Shown: positions 11,127 to 25,788, counted from the first letter of the stretch. The stretch: DNA of 64,000 nucleotides from Mytilinidion resinicola (GCF_010093595.1 NW_022985439.1:1073713-1137712), one strand, 5' to 3'. Translations and numbers: made by a program. The notes: generated by a model not told the origin, from the letters alone.

Positions 11127-11967
11127 GCTTCCGACGGTCTAGGGAGCTGTTTGTATCATATGTGTCAGGTGCGTAGTGTAACATAAGCGATGCATGTTGC
11201 TAGCCGTCGAATTTGAGAATGTTCTTATGTGTACACTATTCTCAAATTACCCGTCACCCACTGCTATCGGTTGTCTACGTGATCAAGGTTTCAGCGAGAG
11301 AGATCATGCTATAAAGGATACATATAAGCCTCCTTTATATCACTCGTCACCATAGCACCGTAGCGTCTCGCATCGCATCCTCGCAGGATTACCTTGGCAG
11401 TCTTCGACAGATGACCTGCAGGCGTCATAGAGTGTATCCTCCCATATGGCTTGCTCTGCTCGGATCGCAGCACATTATCGACAGATCAAGCTGACCTGCT
11501 TGGAAGGTTTTCTAGTTTCACTACGTACATATATTCCACCCTTTCTCTCGAAAATGGTTCTTCCAGGTGAACATCTCCGCCGCGGCGGACTTGCTTTTTC
11601 GGTTTCGCATATACATTTCAGATATTTAGGGAAGCAATAAAAACTGCATATTTACCAGATACCAGTCATCAAATAACTTTCTGATTTGGCATCGCTGCAA
11701 TATTCGAACAAGTGGGGGCTCTGCGCATTTTTCGAGGGGTCTGCCTTTGTCTCGTCCGTGACGACGCAGGCCTGTGCTTCGCCGAGGAGCGACCCGGCCG
11801 CGATCTCTTAATCCGAGACCTTGAAAACAATTGCTGCACTGTGCTCTTCCCACCGCCACTGTGCTCCCCCGATCTACCCGCTGCGTCCCCTCCTACATCT
11901 CCTCATACTCGCTGTCGCACCTCCCATCTAAGCTTGCAGCACGATTCTGTGGGGCGAGGTGGATTTT
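11127..11967. other. Intergenic, no gene seen
   Basis: This stretch lies between the AsnRS gene and the carrier gene. It contains only short ORFs; a pyrimidine-rich tract just upstream of 11968 fits a promoter/5' UTR. Confidence 0.5.
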
Positions 11968-13285
11968 ATGGCCACCCATGAGCGGATAGGTGTGGAAGTT
12001 GAAGAACACGAGTACAGCTCCGCAGACACCCGCAACAGATGCTCAATGCTAACCTGAGGCTAGTTATGAATCTCTCCCGCCGAACTTCTCCCTCTCCGCC
12101 AACATGGTGGCTGGCGCGTTTGCTGGAATTGCCGTATGCCCCCCCGAACGAGACGCCTATTCCTCCCCGCGATATCCTAACACTGCGCAGGAGCACTCGG
12201 TGATGTACCCAATCGACTTGCTTAAGGTTCGTATCCATATCCAGCAGCTCCCGCTCTACTCCGATGTTAACGTCGTTTTCAGACGAGGATGCAGGTCGTC
12301 AATCCGTCGCCAACAGCCGTATATACTGGCATATCGAACGCCGTAGTCACAATATCGAGGGTGGAGGGGTTTCGGACACTGTGGAAGGGGCTATCGAGCG
12401 TGGTTTTAGGGGCTGGTTAGTAGTCGACGCAGCACTTCAGGCTTAGGACAAAGTTGACGATACTTGGCAGGGCCGGCGCATGCTGTATATTTTGCATCGT
12501 ACGAGGCGGTCAAGCATGCGATGGGCGGCAACGAGGGACGCCACGAAGAGCACCACCCTCTAGCAGCTGGTATGAATTGGCACCTTCAGTCCGGAAAAAA
12601 GCGGTCTTGGACTAACATCCCCCAGCTGTGAGCGGCGCGGCCGCTACGATTGCAAGCGATGCGTTGATGAATCCATTCGATGGTAAGCTTCACGATATCC
12701 ACGGTTCATTGCATGCGCTCATTATTGCAGTCATCAAACAGCGAATGCAGCTACACGGTTCGGTCTACAGATCATTCGGACAGTGTGCGAGGTCGGTCTT
12801 CCGAAAGGAGGGCTTCACCGCCTTCTACGTCTCGTATCCCACGACACTGTGCATGACAGTACCATTCACCGCGCTCCAATTCACGGCTTACGAGTCGATT
12901 TCAAAATCTATTAATCCGACAGGACGGTATGATCCATATACGCATTGTACGGCAGGTGGTCTCGCGGGAGGGCTCGCAGCGGGCCTCACTACGCCGCTAG
13001 ACGTCATCAAGACACTTTTGCAAACGAGGGGAAATGCAACGGAGCCCGAGCTACGGAATGTCTCTGGACTGTGGCAGGCGGCAGCCATTATCAAAAGGCG
13101 GGAGGGCTACCGGGGCTTCTTCCGCGGGCTCAAGCCCAGGATCATCACCACGATGCCGAGCACAGCAATCTGCTGGTGAGTGCGAATTGCTTCTTTGGGA
13201 GGAGAAGGATGCTAACTTGGCGCGCAGGTCGGCCTACGAAATGGCCAAAGCATTCTTCATTGCGCGCAACGAAACACAACGATAA
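11968..13285 (+). CDS. MRS4: Mitoferrin-type mitochondrial carrier (Mrs3/Mrs4 family)
   Basis: This is an inner-membrane carrier expected to import iron into the matrix for heme and Fe-S synthesis. Eight exons were traced: 11968-12011, 12064-12133, 12191-12226, 12283-12415, 12471-12569, 12626-12682, 12731-13175 and 13228-13285. The introns are 48-57 nt. Together they give 313 aa starting MATHERIGVEVEE. Three carrier repeats are visible, each with its signature: YPIDLLKTRMQ, NPFDVIKQRMQL and TPLDVIKTLLQTRG. The N-terminal block YESLPPNFSLSANMVAGAFAGIAEH and the third signature are typical of the Mrs3/4 branch rather than other carriers. The gene is unusually intron-dense for this window and has a 36-nt exon coding EHSVMYPIDLLK. 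Confidence 0.93.
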
Positions 13286-14116
13286 CCATTGTCGGCGAGA
13301 CTCGTTGGCAACTAATCCGTAGTTACATGGAACATGATCCGTTGGATGTTCGAGGAGTCCGGTCGCGCAACATGCTTGCCTACAAGCACGTATCACCGTC
13401 CTCGGGCAATGACATTTCAAGTGAGAACGTGGAGGTTTTCTGGATCATCTCGGCGTCGACACAGAAAACACGGCGTTATCCCTTTGCATGCGTGGCGATT
13501 CCAACATCGCCGCAACTTAACATTGTATATGGTAGAGGTCCCTAGATCGTTTCGGTCCACGACCAGGCGTCCGCGAGTTGGGCTTTGGGAATATCTTGGG
13601 CAAGTAGCATGTATCATAGTAGGCCGCAAATAAGCTTATGGAGCGCGCACTCGAAGCGCCGTGTCGCAGTCGGTCGCGCCCGCCTCGTTGTTGTTTCTCC
13701 AGGTGTGTAATCGATAAAACTGGTGAAACAGGCAGAGCCTCACAGCCAGCCGCCCCTCCAATGGTCGCCACGCAAGGGAACTGCTGTTGTCCAGGGCCTG
13801 CGGCGTGCATCCCGTGCTTGAAACAGCCAGGACGCGCCCGCAATATCAATTTCCAGTGCTGCAGCTTCTCCGCTGGGCAATGGTGTTGAGGCCGCACAAG
13901 CAACACGAGACTCAGCGCGAACGGCCCAGCGACGTCACCAGAGGAGAGCCGCTGCACGAAGTCCTCACCACCAGCGGGCTAGCCTCCCCAGCCACAGCAC
14001 CAACGACGCCTGCTGACTGCTGCTGAGCGCACCTGCGACGCGGTCCACTTCCCACGACCCCAAAGACCTCGACTGCAGGCCTGCATCCAGCTTGGGTGCG
14101 CCAACCAACTTCCCCA
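13286..14116. other. Intergenic, no gene seen
   Basis: This covers the carrier 3' flank and the SAP1 5' flank. Minus-strand ORFs here and into SAP1 are shadows with no domains. Confidence 0.5.
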
Positions 14117-16772
14117 ATGATGCGCAGCAACCCCTCCTCCGCGATGCAGAAGACGTACGACGAGTGCTTCTTGACCTGTTCCACTGCCGTCTACTTCGAG
14201 AGCCAGGTACGCCATGTCTTCTGCCCCTTGCCTGTCGCCCACTACTGCTGCCGTTCTAGCTAACCGTGGGTGAATCGCAGAACAACGAAGCCGAAGCCTT
14301 GCGGTCCTGGCGCGACGCCCTCGATCAGATCTACTACCACAACGCCTACCGCGTCCCTGCCACCTACCGCCCACGGTCCGAGACCGAGAAAGCCCTCCAG
14401 GACTCGTTACACTCCCTGGAGCTGCAATGCAAGGAGCGCGTTGACCTGCTGGAAGCCCTGAAGCGAAGCCGTGAAGAAGCAAAGAGGGCTGAGGACGACC
14501 CTAGTGCCAGTAGTTCCCTACCTTCTGCCCCTGCAAACCCGTTCAGCGATACCCTACGAGCTCCAGGAGCTCCAGAGAGCGAGAGGAGTGGCTGGCTTGG
14601 GGGAGGAACGATCCCCGTTGTTGGGTACACAGACCTTTCACGCCCGCCTCTACCTCAACGGCCGTCGATTCAGCCACGAAAAAGCTCTGGAACGGAACAG
14701 TCTCGGTCCAAGGCTATACCACCGGGCTTGAGGGGCCCTTCTCCTGCTAGGCTGTCACCAGCTCCCGCCATGACGAAGAAGGCTGCAAGGACACCAAGTC
14801 CCGAGAAGAAGGGCGGCATGCTGAGGACCCTGAGACCAGGCAAGAAGGACGGAGAGAGAGCACAATCCTCCTCGAAAATGCCTTCTTCCATGAGGAGCAA
14901 GCCCCCAGCTGCTGCAAAGGCAGCTACCCAAGCTTGGGGGTCTAACTCGAGATTGAGTGCTGGGCAACTCTATTCTCAACGAGAGCCTAGCAAGGAGTCG
15001 ATATCTGCAGCAAATGACTCTTCAAACCGTTCATCTTTCGAAAGACGGTCTTCTCGAGATGACACAGACCGTTCCACATCCAGAACAACCAGCAACAACA
15101 CCGAGCCTGGTCCTAGTCCCTTCTATTTCAAGTACAACGAGCCTCCCAGCATTGCAGAAGCTTCGGCACATACCAGAGCCCAACACACACCCCTCCCCGT
15201 ATCAATGCCCCAAGAGCCCCAAAGATCACCACGGTCACGCCGAGACGCACCTCCCACACCTCCACCACACAAGTACCATGCCAAATCTTCTCAAAACCAA
15301 CCCAATGAGGCCAGAACCCCGCAACGGCAAGGTGCTAATATGCTGTCGTATAGGAACGAGTATCCGAAAGCAGAAGGAAAGTCTCGAAAACTTGCAAACA
15401 CAGCAGCTTCGCGAGTACGGACTGGCCGAGGGCCTAATGGTTCGCCAGTGATGCTGGAGGATGAATTTAGTATCGGGCCCTCGAAAGCAGCGCCGCACCG
15501 CAAAGGAATTCATTCTCGATCTGCTCGGTCTCCTCTTGATACAGACTCAGAGAGTGGAGACGATGCTATGAATAGCGGTATTGAAGACCTCTCCCTGAGG
15601 CCAAATCGTCAAAGAAGGTCGCGGGCAGACACCATTCGCGCAGATCTCCCTCCGACGCCAACTTCTCAGGAGTCCGAAGATGAAAAAGAGAGCCGCGTTG
15701 AGTCTGACCAGTGGAAAGAGAAAGTAGACCACCTCATGAAAAATCTACCAAAAGGCGTCGATGAAGCTGCAGCAAAGCAGATTTTCAACGAGATCGTGAT
15801 ACAGGGTGATGAAGTTCACTGGGACGATGTGGCCGGACTAGACATTGCAAAATCAGCGCTTAAGGAAACCGTTGTCTATCCTTTCCTCCGGCCCGATCTA
15901 TTCATGGGTCTACGCGAACCAGCAAGAGGCATGCTTCTTTTCGGCCCACCAGGAACTGGAAAAACGATGCTGGCACGCGCTGTAGCGACTGAGTCTAAAT
16001 CCACCTTCTTTGCCATTTCCGCAAGCAGCTTGACAAGCAAATTCCTTGGTGAGTCGGAAAAGCTCGTCCGCGCCCTTTTCCAGCTTGCCAAAGCTCTCGC
16101 CCCTTCGATCATCTTCGTCGACGAAATCGACTCTCTACTCTCGTCGCGCTCTGGCGGAGAGCATGAAGCGACACGCCGAATCAAGACGGAGTTCCTGATA
16201 CAGTGGTCGGATCTCGCGAAAGCGGCGGCCGGACGAGAGCAGAGCGAACGGGATAGAGAGAGGGGCGATGCGAGTCGCGTGCTAGTCCTCGCTGCCACTA
16301 ATCTGCCGTGGGCTATCGACGAGGCCGCGAGGAGGCGATTTGTGAGGCGGCAGTATATTCCCCTGCCAGAAGATCACGTTAGAAAGACGCAATTGAGTAC
16401 GCTATTAAGTCATCAGAAGCATGAGCTCACGGATCGGGACCTGGACGCTCTGATCGAGCTAACAGATGGTATGTATTCTCTTTCTTTCTCCCAAACGAGC
16501 TCTGTAGCGGACGGATACTCCAGTCATTTGAGAGGCTAACCATCCCGATAGGCTTCTCCGGTTCCGATATCACCGCCCTCGCCAAAGACGCCGCCATGGG
16601 CCCGCTCCGCAGCTTAGGCGAGAAGCTACTCCATATGACCATGGACGAGATCCGCCCGATCCAGTTCGAAGACTTCGTTGCGAGTTTGTCGACGATTCGG
16701 CCTAGCGTGAGTAAGGAAGGCCTCAAGCAGTTCGACGAATGGGCGAGGGAGTTTGGAGAGAGGGGAGGTTGA
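14117..16772 (+). CDS. SAP1: SAP1/YTA6-like AAA ATPase with MIT domain
   Basis: This is a meiotic-clade AAA ATPase related to spastin, fidgetin and Vps4. Exons are 14117-14206, 14281-16468 and 16552-16772 (introns 74 and 83 nt), giving 832 aa. The N-terminus ([18 protein letters not shown] through [25 protein letters not shown]) forms a helical MIT-like region. It is followed by about 400 residues of Ser/Pro/Arg-rich disorder. The AAA module begins near residue 540 with [13 protein letters not shown]. Walker A is [10 protein letters not shown] (about residue 585) and Walker [12 protein letters not shown]; the arginine finger region is [12 protein letters not shown] Vps4-type C-terminal part follows ([17 protein letters not shown]). 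The exact cellular role in filamentous fungi is not fixed. Confidence 0.9.
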
Positions 16773-18172
16773 TTGGGCGTAAAGGATGCCCTTGACCGTA
16801 GGATTGTTAAGCGCATTATATGATCGTAAGGAGTAAGGAAATTCGCCTGGGATGGGTTACGGGATGGTAAGCGGCTGCATTGGTATGCGTATTATGTATA
16901 GAGATATCAAGGATGATGTCCATACCTGAGGGTCTCATGGGTGCTAACGAAAGACTATGAGTCCTCGTGCTAGATCTGCACATATGAAAAGTAGTATCGT
17001 ATCTGGATTCTTACTTTATCACTACCAGCCACAAAGCACGTATACTTATGAAAAGATCAAGCAACTCTTCCGCCTGGGAGGTCCCAAGGCCCCCAAGCCG
17101 CGATAGCGGCAACCTTTGATGAATCGTTGGGGTGAAGCAGGGTGAGGTAGCTAGTGAATGATGACCTGAAAAGTCCTTGAATGCTTAGACGCTTGCCGTG
17201 TGATACCTCTATATACCTAGAGACCTGTCATCCTATGGAAGGCAATGGCTTGGACTAGTTCGGATGTTCGAAAGTAGTCCCGGCTTCGGAGTCGCCATCG
17301 CACACCACAGGATCTCGACAGCAGTCTCGTGATTTCTGGCTTCGCCAGCATATACAAGCTAGAACTACGACTCTTCATGTTCTTTCAACATGGAAGCAGG
17401 AGCCCTTCCTTGGGTGTTCAAAACAGACGTGCGCAGCGTGTGATGAGCAAAATCCTTCGTGGAGTCTTCCTATGGTCTTAGGTTGGCCAGCAAAATATGG
17501 AAGACATGTCATTGATGGAGGGAGAGACTGTGTCAAAGGAAGGCAAGGCAATTGGTCATGGTTTCAGTAGATCTTGGGCGCTCGTACTCATGTGATAGTG
17601 ATGCTGTGTATCTTCAATCCGTAGGCATACTGTCCTCCCGCTAGCGGAGGTGATGGTGAACGGAGGAGTGGCAGGAGGAATGGTAGCAGGGCATTATGTA
17701 AGTGATGATAGCCACCATTGCATACATCTTCTGCCTTCTCTGTCCCATGATTCTTCACATTCCCTCCTGTTGATGCTCTTCCGCCACCCGCCGCGCATGT
17801 TCAAGTTCGAAGATCGCTTTTGCAAGCACCACATCTCTACATGAGCGACGACTACGCACCTATTTCGATGGTCCTGAGAACACCAATAGTCATATAGTTC
17901 CTCAAAGTGGCCACGCGCAATTCCCGTGACTTATCCCCTATCGTCCCTTTTTCCACGGATCTTGGCGCCATATTGGTTCGCGGAGTGGGGAGACAGTGAC
18001 CTATTAGCATCCTTACCGACATGCTACGATTCTAAAACGCATTCAGGTGGTACATTGGACCCATACCTCTTGATTGATTGTGTTCTTGGGGTTTGTATAA
18101 CTTGCAGTGTGTTATGGCTTATTTATCAGTGTTTGTACGTCAGTTCTTGAATCGTAAAAAGATCCGTAGAAC
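16773..18172. other. Intergenic, no gene seen
   Basis: This is the first part of the longest gene-poor stretch in the window. It becomes AT-richer to the right and has no ORF with recognisable features. Confidence 0.5.
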
Positions 18173-18505
18173 ATGATCATTGAGAACACGTCCAATCAAT
18201 ACAAAATCGAGCGTATGGGCAGAGAGGAGCTAAAAAAGGTTAATTATAAAGTTCCATTACGATTAGATGGCATGGTGTCGAGATATCTAATCCTAAAGTC
18301 ATATTTCAAGGGAGATCAGGGTGCTGGACCGTGCGCGGGTTGGAGCGTGGATGATTTGGCGTTGTTTGAAAACCACGCCGGCACGACAGATGCTATAAGT
18401 ATAAAAAGTATAGATCAGGTAGAAAGCATACTAAAAAGAGTTGTAGAGTTGCGCGGGAGAAGATCCGGACGTTTTGTGGCAAACCTATATAATTTCCAGC
18501 ACTGA
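18173..18505 (+). CDS. Hypothetical 110-aa ORF in an AT-rich spacer
   Basis: A single-exon ORF begins MIIENTSNQYKIERMG and ends VANLYNFQH with a stop at 18503-18505. It is rich in Lys/Ile/Asn, unlike neighbouring genes, because the local DNA is AT-rich. I recognise no domain, signal peptide or membrane segment. It lies 1.4 kb after SAP1 and 0.7 kb before the KGD2 3' end. It could be an orphan gene, a decayed fragment or chance; only transcript or homology evidence would decide. Confidence 0.2.
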   Translation: MIIENTSNQYKIERMGREELKKVNYKVPLRLDGMVSRYLILKSYFKGDQGAGPCAGWSVDDLALFENHAGTTDAISIKSIDQVESILKRVVELRGRRSGRFVANLYNFQH

Positions 18506-19228
18506 TCTCACAGATCGGCTACTCCTTTTGAAAACACTGCCGGAACAAAAAGTAGGAAAAATACGAATCATAGCTAGAGCATGTCTTGAGCATTATTAAT
18601 ACAAGCTCCTCAAGTGTCATAAGTCGAGAGTCCTTTTTGGTGCTATGGTTTTCAAACAAAATTCAACACGCTGCTCTCTCGAAATGCCAAGACTTTGACC
18701 ACCCTTCTGTTGGAAGGTCATCTTCTCGGTAGGTTACCATGCTGCTCCTATAAGTTGACACAATGCTATTGGTGCATCTTGATAAGCATACTATAAGATT
18801 AATAGACCTTAGGAACGTGCTTGAAGCTCAAATCGCATCGATGAACGAGATAGTATGGACTAGGAGTGCCCCCCTCACAATCACTGATTCCAAGTCACCA
18901 ACAAGACATCACCAACAACCCAAGAGAAACAAGACACGATGCAACACACTCATATGCTTTTGCTAACCATCACAGGCCTGCCCCCGACCGCAAACCTTAA
19001 CCCCAGATCTCCTCGTCCTAGTCTCCCTCCACCACTAGTAGTCAACTAATAGTACAATATCCGCCCGCTGCTCATCTAAGCTCGCAAACCAAGCTTCAAA
19101 GCCTGCAAGTGTACCAAAAAAAAGGCACAGTAAACACATATGATACGGACGCAGGAAGCCAGAATTAGGCGTTTATGCTAAAACGGCATGCCAAAAGCTA
19201 GTGAAACAAGATTTAAGGGTGGATAGGT
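18506..19228. other. Intergenic, no gene seen
   Basis: This is AT-rich sequence leading into the KGD2 3' flank. No features were recognised. Confidence 0.5.
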
Positions 19229-21063
19229 TTAACCGAGTAGCATGAGGCGCGGGTCCTCAATGTACTTCTTGACCTGAACGAGGAAAGTGACGGCTTCCCT
19301 GCCATCGAGCAGACGATGGTCGTACGTTAGGGCGAGGTACATCATCTGTGAGGTATTAGTGATCCGGCGATGGCTTAACGTAGGAAAGTTGTTGGAGGTC
19401 TTACGGGTCTGATCTCGACTTTGCCGTTGATGGCAACGGGCTTGTCCTTTGTAGCATGGAGACCGAGAACGGCTATAACCTGTTAGGCAAAATCCGCCAT
19501 TAGAGGAGGGGAATGTTACTGACCAGTCTGGGGGAGATTGATAATGGGTGTTCCCATCAACGAGCCGAAGACGCCACCGTTGCTGATGGTGAAGGTTCCA
19601 CCAGCCATATCCTCGATAGTGAGCTTGTTGTCGCGAGCCTTTGCGCCAAGTTCCGCAATGGACTTCTCAATGCCAATAACATCCAGCGACTCTGCGTTCC
19701 TCACAACAGGAGTGACCAAGCCCTTTGGCGTTGCAACAGCAACACTGATATCAACGTAGTCCCTGTAGACGATGGTGTCTCCACCATTAGGACCCTCAAT
19801 GGACGCGTTGACGGCCGGGATGTCCTTCATGGCCAAGACACAAGCACGGGAGAACAAGCCCATGAAGCCAATCTTGACACCGCTCTTCTTCAATAGCTCA
19901 TCCTTATAGAGCTTGCGGAACTCCATCAGGGATGACATGTCGACCTCATTGAAGGTGGTGAGGGATGCGGCGGTGTTCTGGGACTGCTTTAGGCGCTCGG
20001 CAATACGGAGACGCATGCGGTTCATCTTGACCTGATCTGATGTTAGACCTGATAAATTCTCTCGTAACGACTTGTAATGCCACTCACGCGTCGCTCTTCC
20101 CGGTTACCAGCTCCCTCAACCTTCTTTGGCTGCTCCTCTTTAGGCTCTGACTTCTTTTGAGGAGGTGGTTGCGGTTTCGACTCCTGCTTTGGAGGTTCTG
20201 ATTTCGACTCCTGCTTCGGTGGCGCCGGCTTCTCCTCCTTGGGGGCCTGCTCCTCTTGTCCGCCTTCGGGTTGCGAGGAAGTTTCCTGCTCCTCTGGTGC
20301 AGCCTCTTTCGGCTCGTCCTTGGCCTCCTTCTTTCCACCGCTGGGCTCGCCGCCAGCCTCAAGTCTCACCAGTTCTTGTCCCACGGTGACAGTGTCCTCC
20401 TCCTTCGCCAGGAACTCCTTGATGGTGCCGGCCTCGGGTGCGTTAACAGATACATCGATCTATACCAGACTATTAGCCTCCTTTCAATCTCGAGACGGGT
20501 GCCCGGAAAGCGTACCTTGTCCGTCTCGATTGTGGCGATTTCCTCGTCCTGTTCCACAAAGTCTCCAACCTCTGTAATAGCGTTTAGACATCCGTTCGGT
20601 AGAAAGACTGCGAGCGCAAGAAAGCGGCTTGTCGATCAATGCTTACGTTTTGAGAACTGCTTCAATGTGCCTTCAGTGATGGATTCCGCCATCTGAGGCA
20701 CCTTGACGATGGTATCGGCTGTGACGCAAGTCAGTCCGGTTTTTCCGGATCCTAAGCAATGAACTGACCATAGGTACGGTGCTGCGTGAGGCTTAGACGA
20801 GAGATTTGCGGTGTCGATGTCGTTTTCCTGCGCAGCGTAAGTATGACGCTCCTGGACGAATATGCCAATTCAGCAACAACGTACCTTGGTCGCGAGCTGA
20901 GAAGCGCGGACGAGTTCACCTTGGAGAGAGCAGAGTAGTTCCGGGCGGCGGCGGAAGGACTCGAGCGTCGGGCTGTCACTGTGAGGGTCGAGGCGCGAAG
21001 CAGCGGATGAGAACGAATAGGAGAGCTTGCTGCCAGGCGGCGGAGACATTGCTGGCTGGACAT
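19229..21063 (-). CDS. KGD2: Dihydrolipoyl succinyltransferase, E2 of 2-oxoglutarate dehydrogenase
   Basis: This TCA-cycle enzyme transfers the succinyl group from lipoate to CoA in the matrix. Eight exons read on the minus strand: 21063-20885, 20827-20769, 20718-20647, 20571-20516, 20459-20088, 20031-19524, 19472-19405 and 19345-19229, giving 476 aa. An Arg/Ser-rich presequence is followed by the lipoyl domain ([18 protein letters not shown], lipoyl lysine in IETDK near residue 122). A Lys/Glu/Pro/Gln linker comes next and no E3-binding domain, as usual for eukaryotic DLST. The catalytic domain contains [13 protein letters not shown], and the active-site block is [11 protein letters not shown] near the C-terminus. 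The first intron (20884-20828) is 57 nt with no stop, so retaining it keeps the frame. The gene faces NDUFB9 across 288 bp. Confidence 0.95.
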
Positions 21064-21351
21064 GATGGAGGAGACTAGGGAAGAATAACACCACGACAAC
21101 AGAGAGAGGGCGAAATGGGGCGATTGAGGAGCGAGGAATTGAGCGTGGTGAGAGATTTATGGTTCAATGCTGCGAGGATTCAAGGTTCATCTGCAACAGG
21201 ACTCGGATGAATCTCGGCTTGGATGGCCCGGCAAGCTTTCAGCCAACCTCCATCTCCACGACGAGACGGGCCATCTCTCCACTCTGCCCTATTACGCCGG
21301 TATTGCATCCTTGAGATTGTTGCTGCAGTCTCAATTGGAAGCTCCGTTGCC
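21064..21351. promoter_or_regulatory. Shared divergent promoter of KGD2 and NDUFB9
   Basis: Only 288 bp separate the two start codons, so both mitochondrial genes must be driven from this interval. No specific binding site was identified by eye. Confidence 0.6.
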
Positions 21352-21887
21352 ATGGCGAGCAAGACTGCAGTCCTGTACGCTTTCCTCGCTGGCACCCTCC
21401 GCTATCGACACCGTCAAGCTAACAACCCACCACCAGGCGTCTGTACCGCCGCTCGCTGAAGCTTTCTCTCGACTGGGCCGTCCACAGGTACCTCTGGCGC
21501 GGCCAGGCCATCTACATCCGGGAGCTGTTCGAGGCCAAGAGGAACGTCACCGAGCCACGCCAACTACGAGTACGTCTGCGCAGCGATACTCCGATTCTAA
21601 GATCCACAAGGAACCTCGACTGACACGCTCAAGGCTCTCATACAGGAGACAGAGAATCTACTGGAGAAGTGGAAGCACCCGGATCCGTACCGCCCACCGA
21701 CGGCACCTGGAGGTGAGGAGACTTGGGGAGCTGATGTGTCTGATGGGATATGGGCAGTACTGACGACAACAGGATCAAAATACGAACGTAACCTCCCGGC
21801 TCCGATTCTTGATCGTACGTTCCCCCCCCTTTGAATGCTTGATTACTTGCTAATGTTCGTGCAGCTCCTCCACACATGACTCTCTAG
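21352..21887 (+). CDS. NDUFB9: Complex I LYR subunit NDUFB9/B22
   Basis: This is an accessory subunit of NADH:ubiquinone oxidoreductase in the inner membrane. Five exons, 21352-21374, 21437-21569, 21634-21712, 21773-21814 and 21865-21887, give 99 aa; introns are 50-64 nt. The joined N-terminus MASKTAVLRLYRRSLKLSLD carries the LYR motif that binds acyl carrier protein. The C-terminal block EKWKHPDPYRPPTAPGGSKY, followed by ERNLPAP, is a hallmark of B22. First and last exons are only 23 nt each, so an automatic predictor may miss them; the splice phases all agree. It is paired head-to-head with KGD2. Confidence 0.93.
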
Positions 21888-23770
<1,883 letters not shown>

Positions 23771-24209
23771 TTTGAGAGTTGAGTGGGCGATTTGGCTTGG
23801 GTGGTGGAGTTGGTTGAGTGAGCTGGATAGCGGATGCGGTGCTGGAGATGGGTCGTGGGTGAGTTGATGGAAGAAGACGGCGGCTTCAGTGGGGGGCGGC
23901 AGCTTATAACTGCGGGCGGGCGATTGTTGTGGCCGCGAGATCACTGCCTGCCGGGCTAGCGTGATCCCGGGCGCGCAGGCAGGAGCGGCCTCGCTTAGCG
24001 AAGCAGTGCGCCGTGTGGCAGGCGGGATCACAACAACAGCTCGCGCCCCCCATAAGTAGCCGCGTCCCCCGCCGTCGACGACTGTTCCTCTTCCTTCATC
24101 CACCAATCCATCACCAACCGCTCGACCACCGCAGCTTCATCTCACCCCATCACCACCAGCTCTTGCACTCCAACTTACCCTTTTTTCGACCACCACTCCA
24201 ACTCGCAAA
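23771..24209. promoter_or_regulatory. Divergent H2A/H2B promoter with dyad-symmetric elements
   Basis: This is the shared control region of the two histone genes. TATA-like boxes lie at 23904-23909 (TTATAA, for H2A) and about 24051-24058 (CATAAGTA, for H2B). Between them are mirrored sites: TTGTTGTG at 23924-23931 against CACAACAA at 24029-24036, GTGATCCC at 23961-23968 against GGGATCAC at 24024-24031, and GCCTGCC at 23946-23952 against GGCAGGC at 24017-24023. A CCAAT box is at 24103-24107. Such symmetry fits equal, S-phase co-expression of both genes; that function is inferred. Confidence 0.6.
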
Positions 24210-24866
<657 letters not shown>

Positions 24867-25788
24867 ATGCATTGACGGTTCGTGGTTGGGAGTAGGTGCT
24901 TTTGGGAAATTTCTGTTATCTCGGTCCTTGGATCGAAGGATATTCAGGCGGGTCTCCGGGGGTGACTGGTGTTCTGGGTCTCTTTTTCTTTAATCATGCG
25001 AACACGGGACGGTTTTATCAGCTTTGTGCGTTCCCGGGCCAGATATGTCTTATGGCCTGACTATTCTGAAGGGGACTCGCATCCGGGTTGTACATTATAC
25101 CTCAACAACCAGAAAGGAATCCAAGACTTTCTAAACTTCATTTGATTTTCACTTTGCTTTGAGTGACTTTGAATTAAATGCTTTGTTCTGGGAGTCGACT
25201 TTGATATTTAGATGGGTTGAGTTCGATCCTCTACCTCTGATTATTGAAACTGATATCGTCTCATCGAAGTCGCGACTTGACGTCTTGAATTTGGGCAAAT
25301 CCAAAGTTCCAGCGCCTGCACCATGACAGAAAACTCATCTAAAAAGCCAGCCATTAACCCAACGATTAACCCAAATTCCATAGCTCCAACCACTCCATTC
25401 CAACGTTTTGCCAAAACGCGAAATCGACACGCTCAGCGCAAGTGCCATGATGCGGCTGACCCACAGCTCCAGCTCCAGCTCCAATGAACGTCACCAGCGA
25501 ATCACCGTCTGCACGAGACAACATAGCTCCTCGAAGTACCATCTGAGGACCGCGCGGGCACACAGGAAACACAGCTCGTCAAGTGTGAGAGATGGTAGAT
25601 GATGGGTGATTACGACAAGCAGCGCCCCTACCGGCCCTGCCTGTTCCTACTACTTCTAAGCCACGATGTTATTGCCTATCCTATCCTTGCCCGACCTTTC
25701 GCCCGTGAACCCAGCCAGCTCTATGTAGGCAGCACGCGTCCAACGCAACCCTGAACGCCGTCTTGAAGGAAGAAAGAGAGAACACACG
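24867..25788. other. Intergenic, no gene seen
   Basis: This holds the H2B 3' flank, including an AT-rich stretch, and the ATG4 3' flank (convergent). No gene was recognised. Confidence 0.5.

Noticed and set aside
13517..14482. Long minus-strand ORFs opposite the SAP1 5' region
   Set aside because: They overlap the first two SAP1 exons antisense and have low-complexity Arg/Gly/Ser composition; shadows of the real gene.
25200..25260. Possible tRNA T-arm (GAGTTCGATCCTC)
   Set aside because: The flanking stem pairs poorly and no acceptor, D or anticodon arms can be folded around it.
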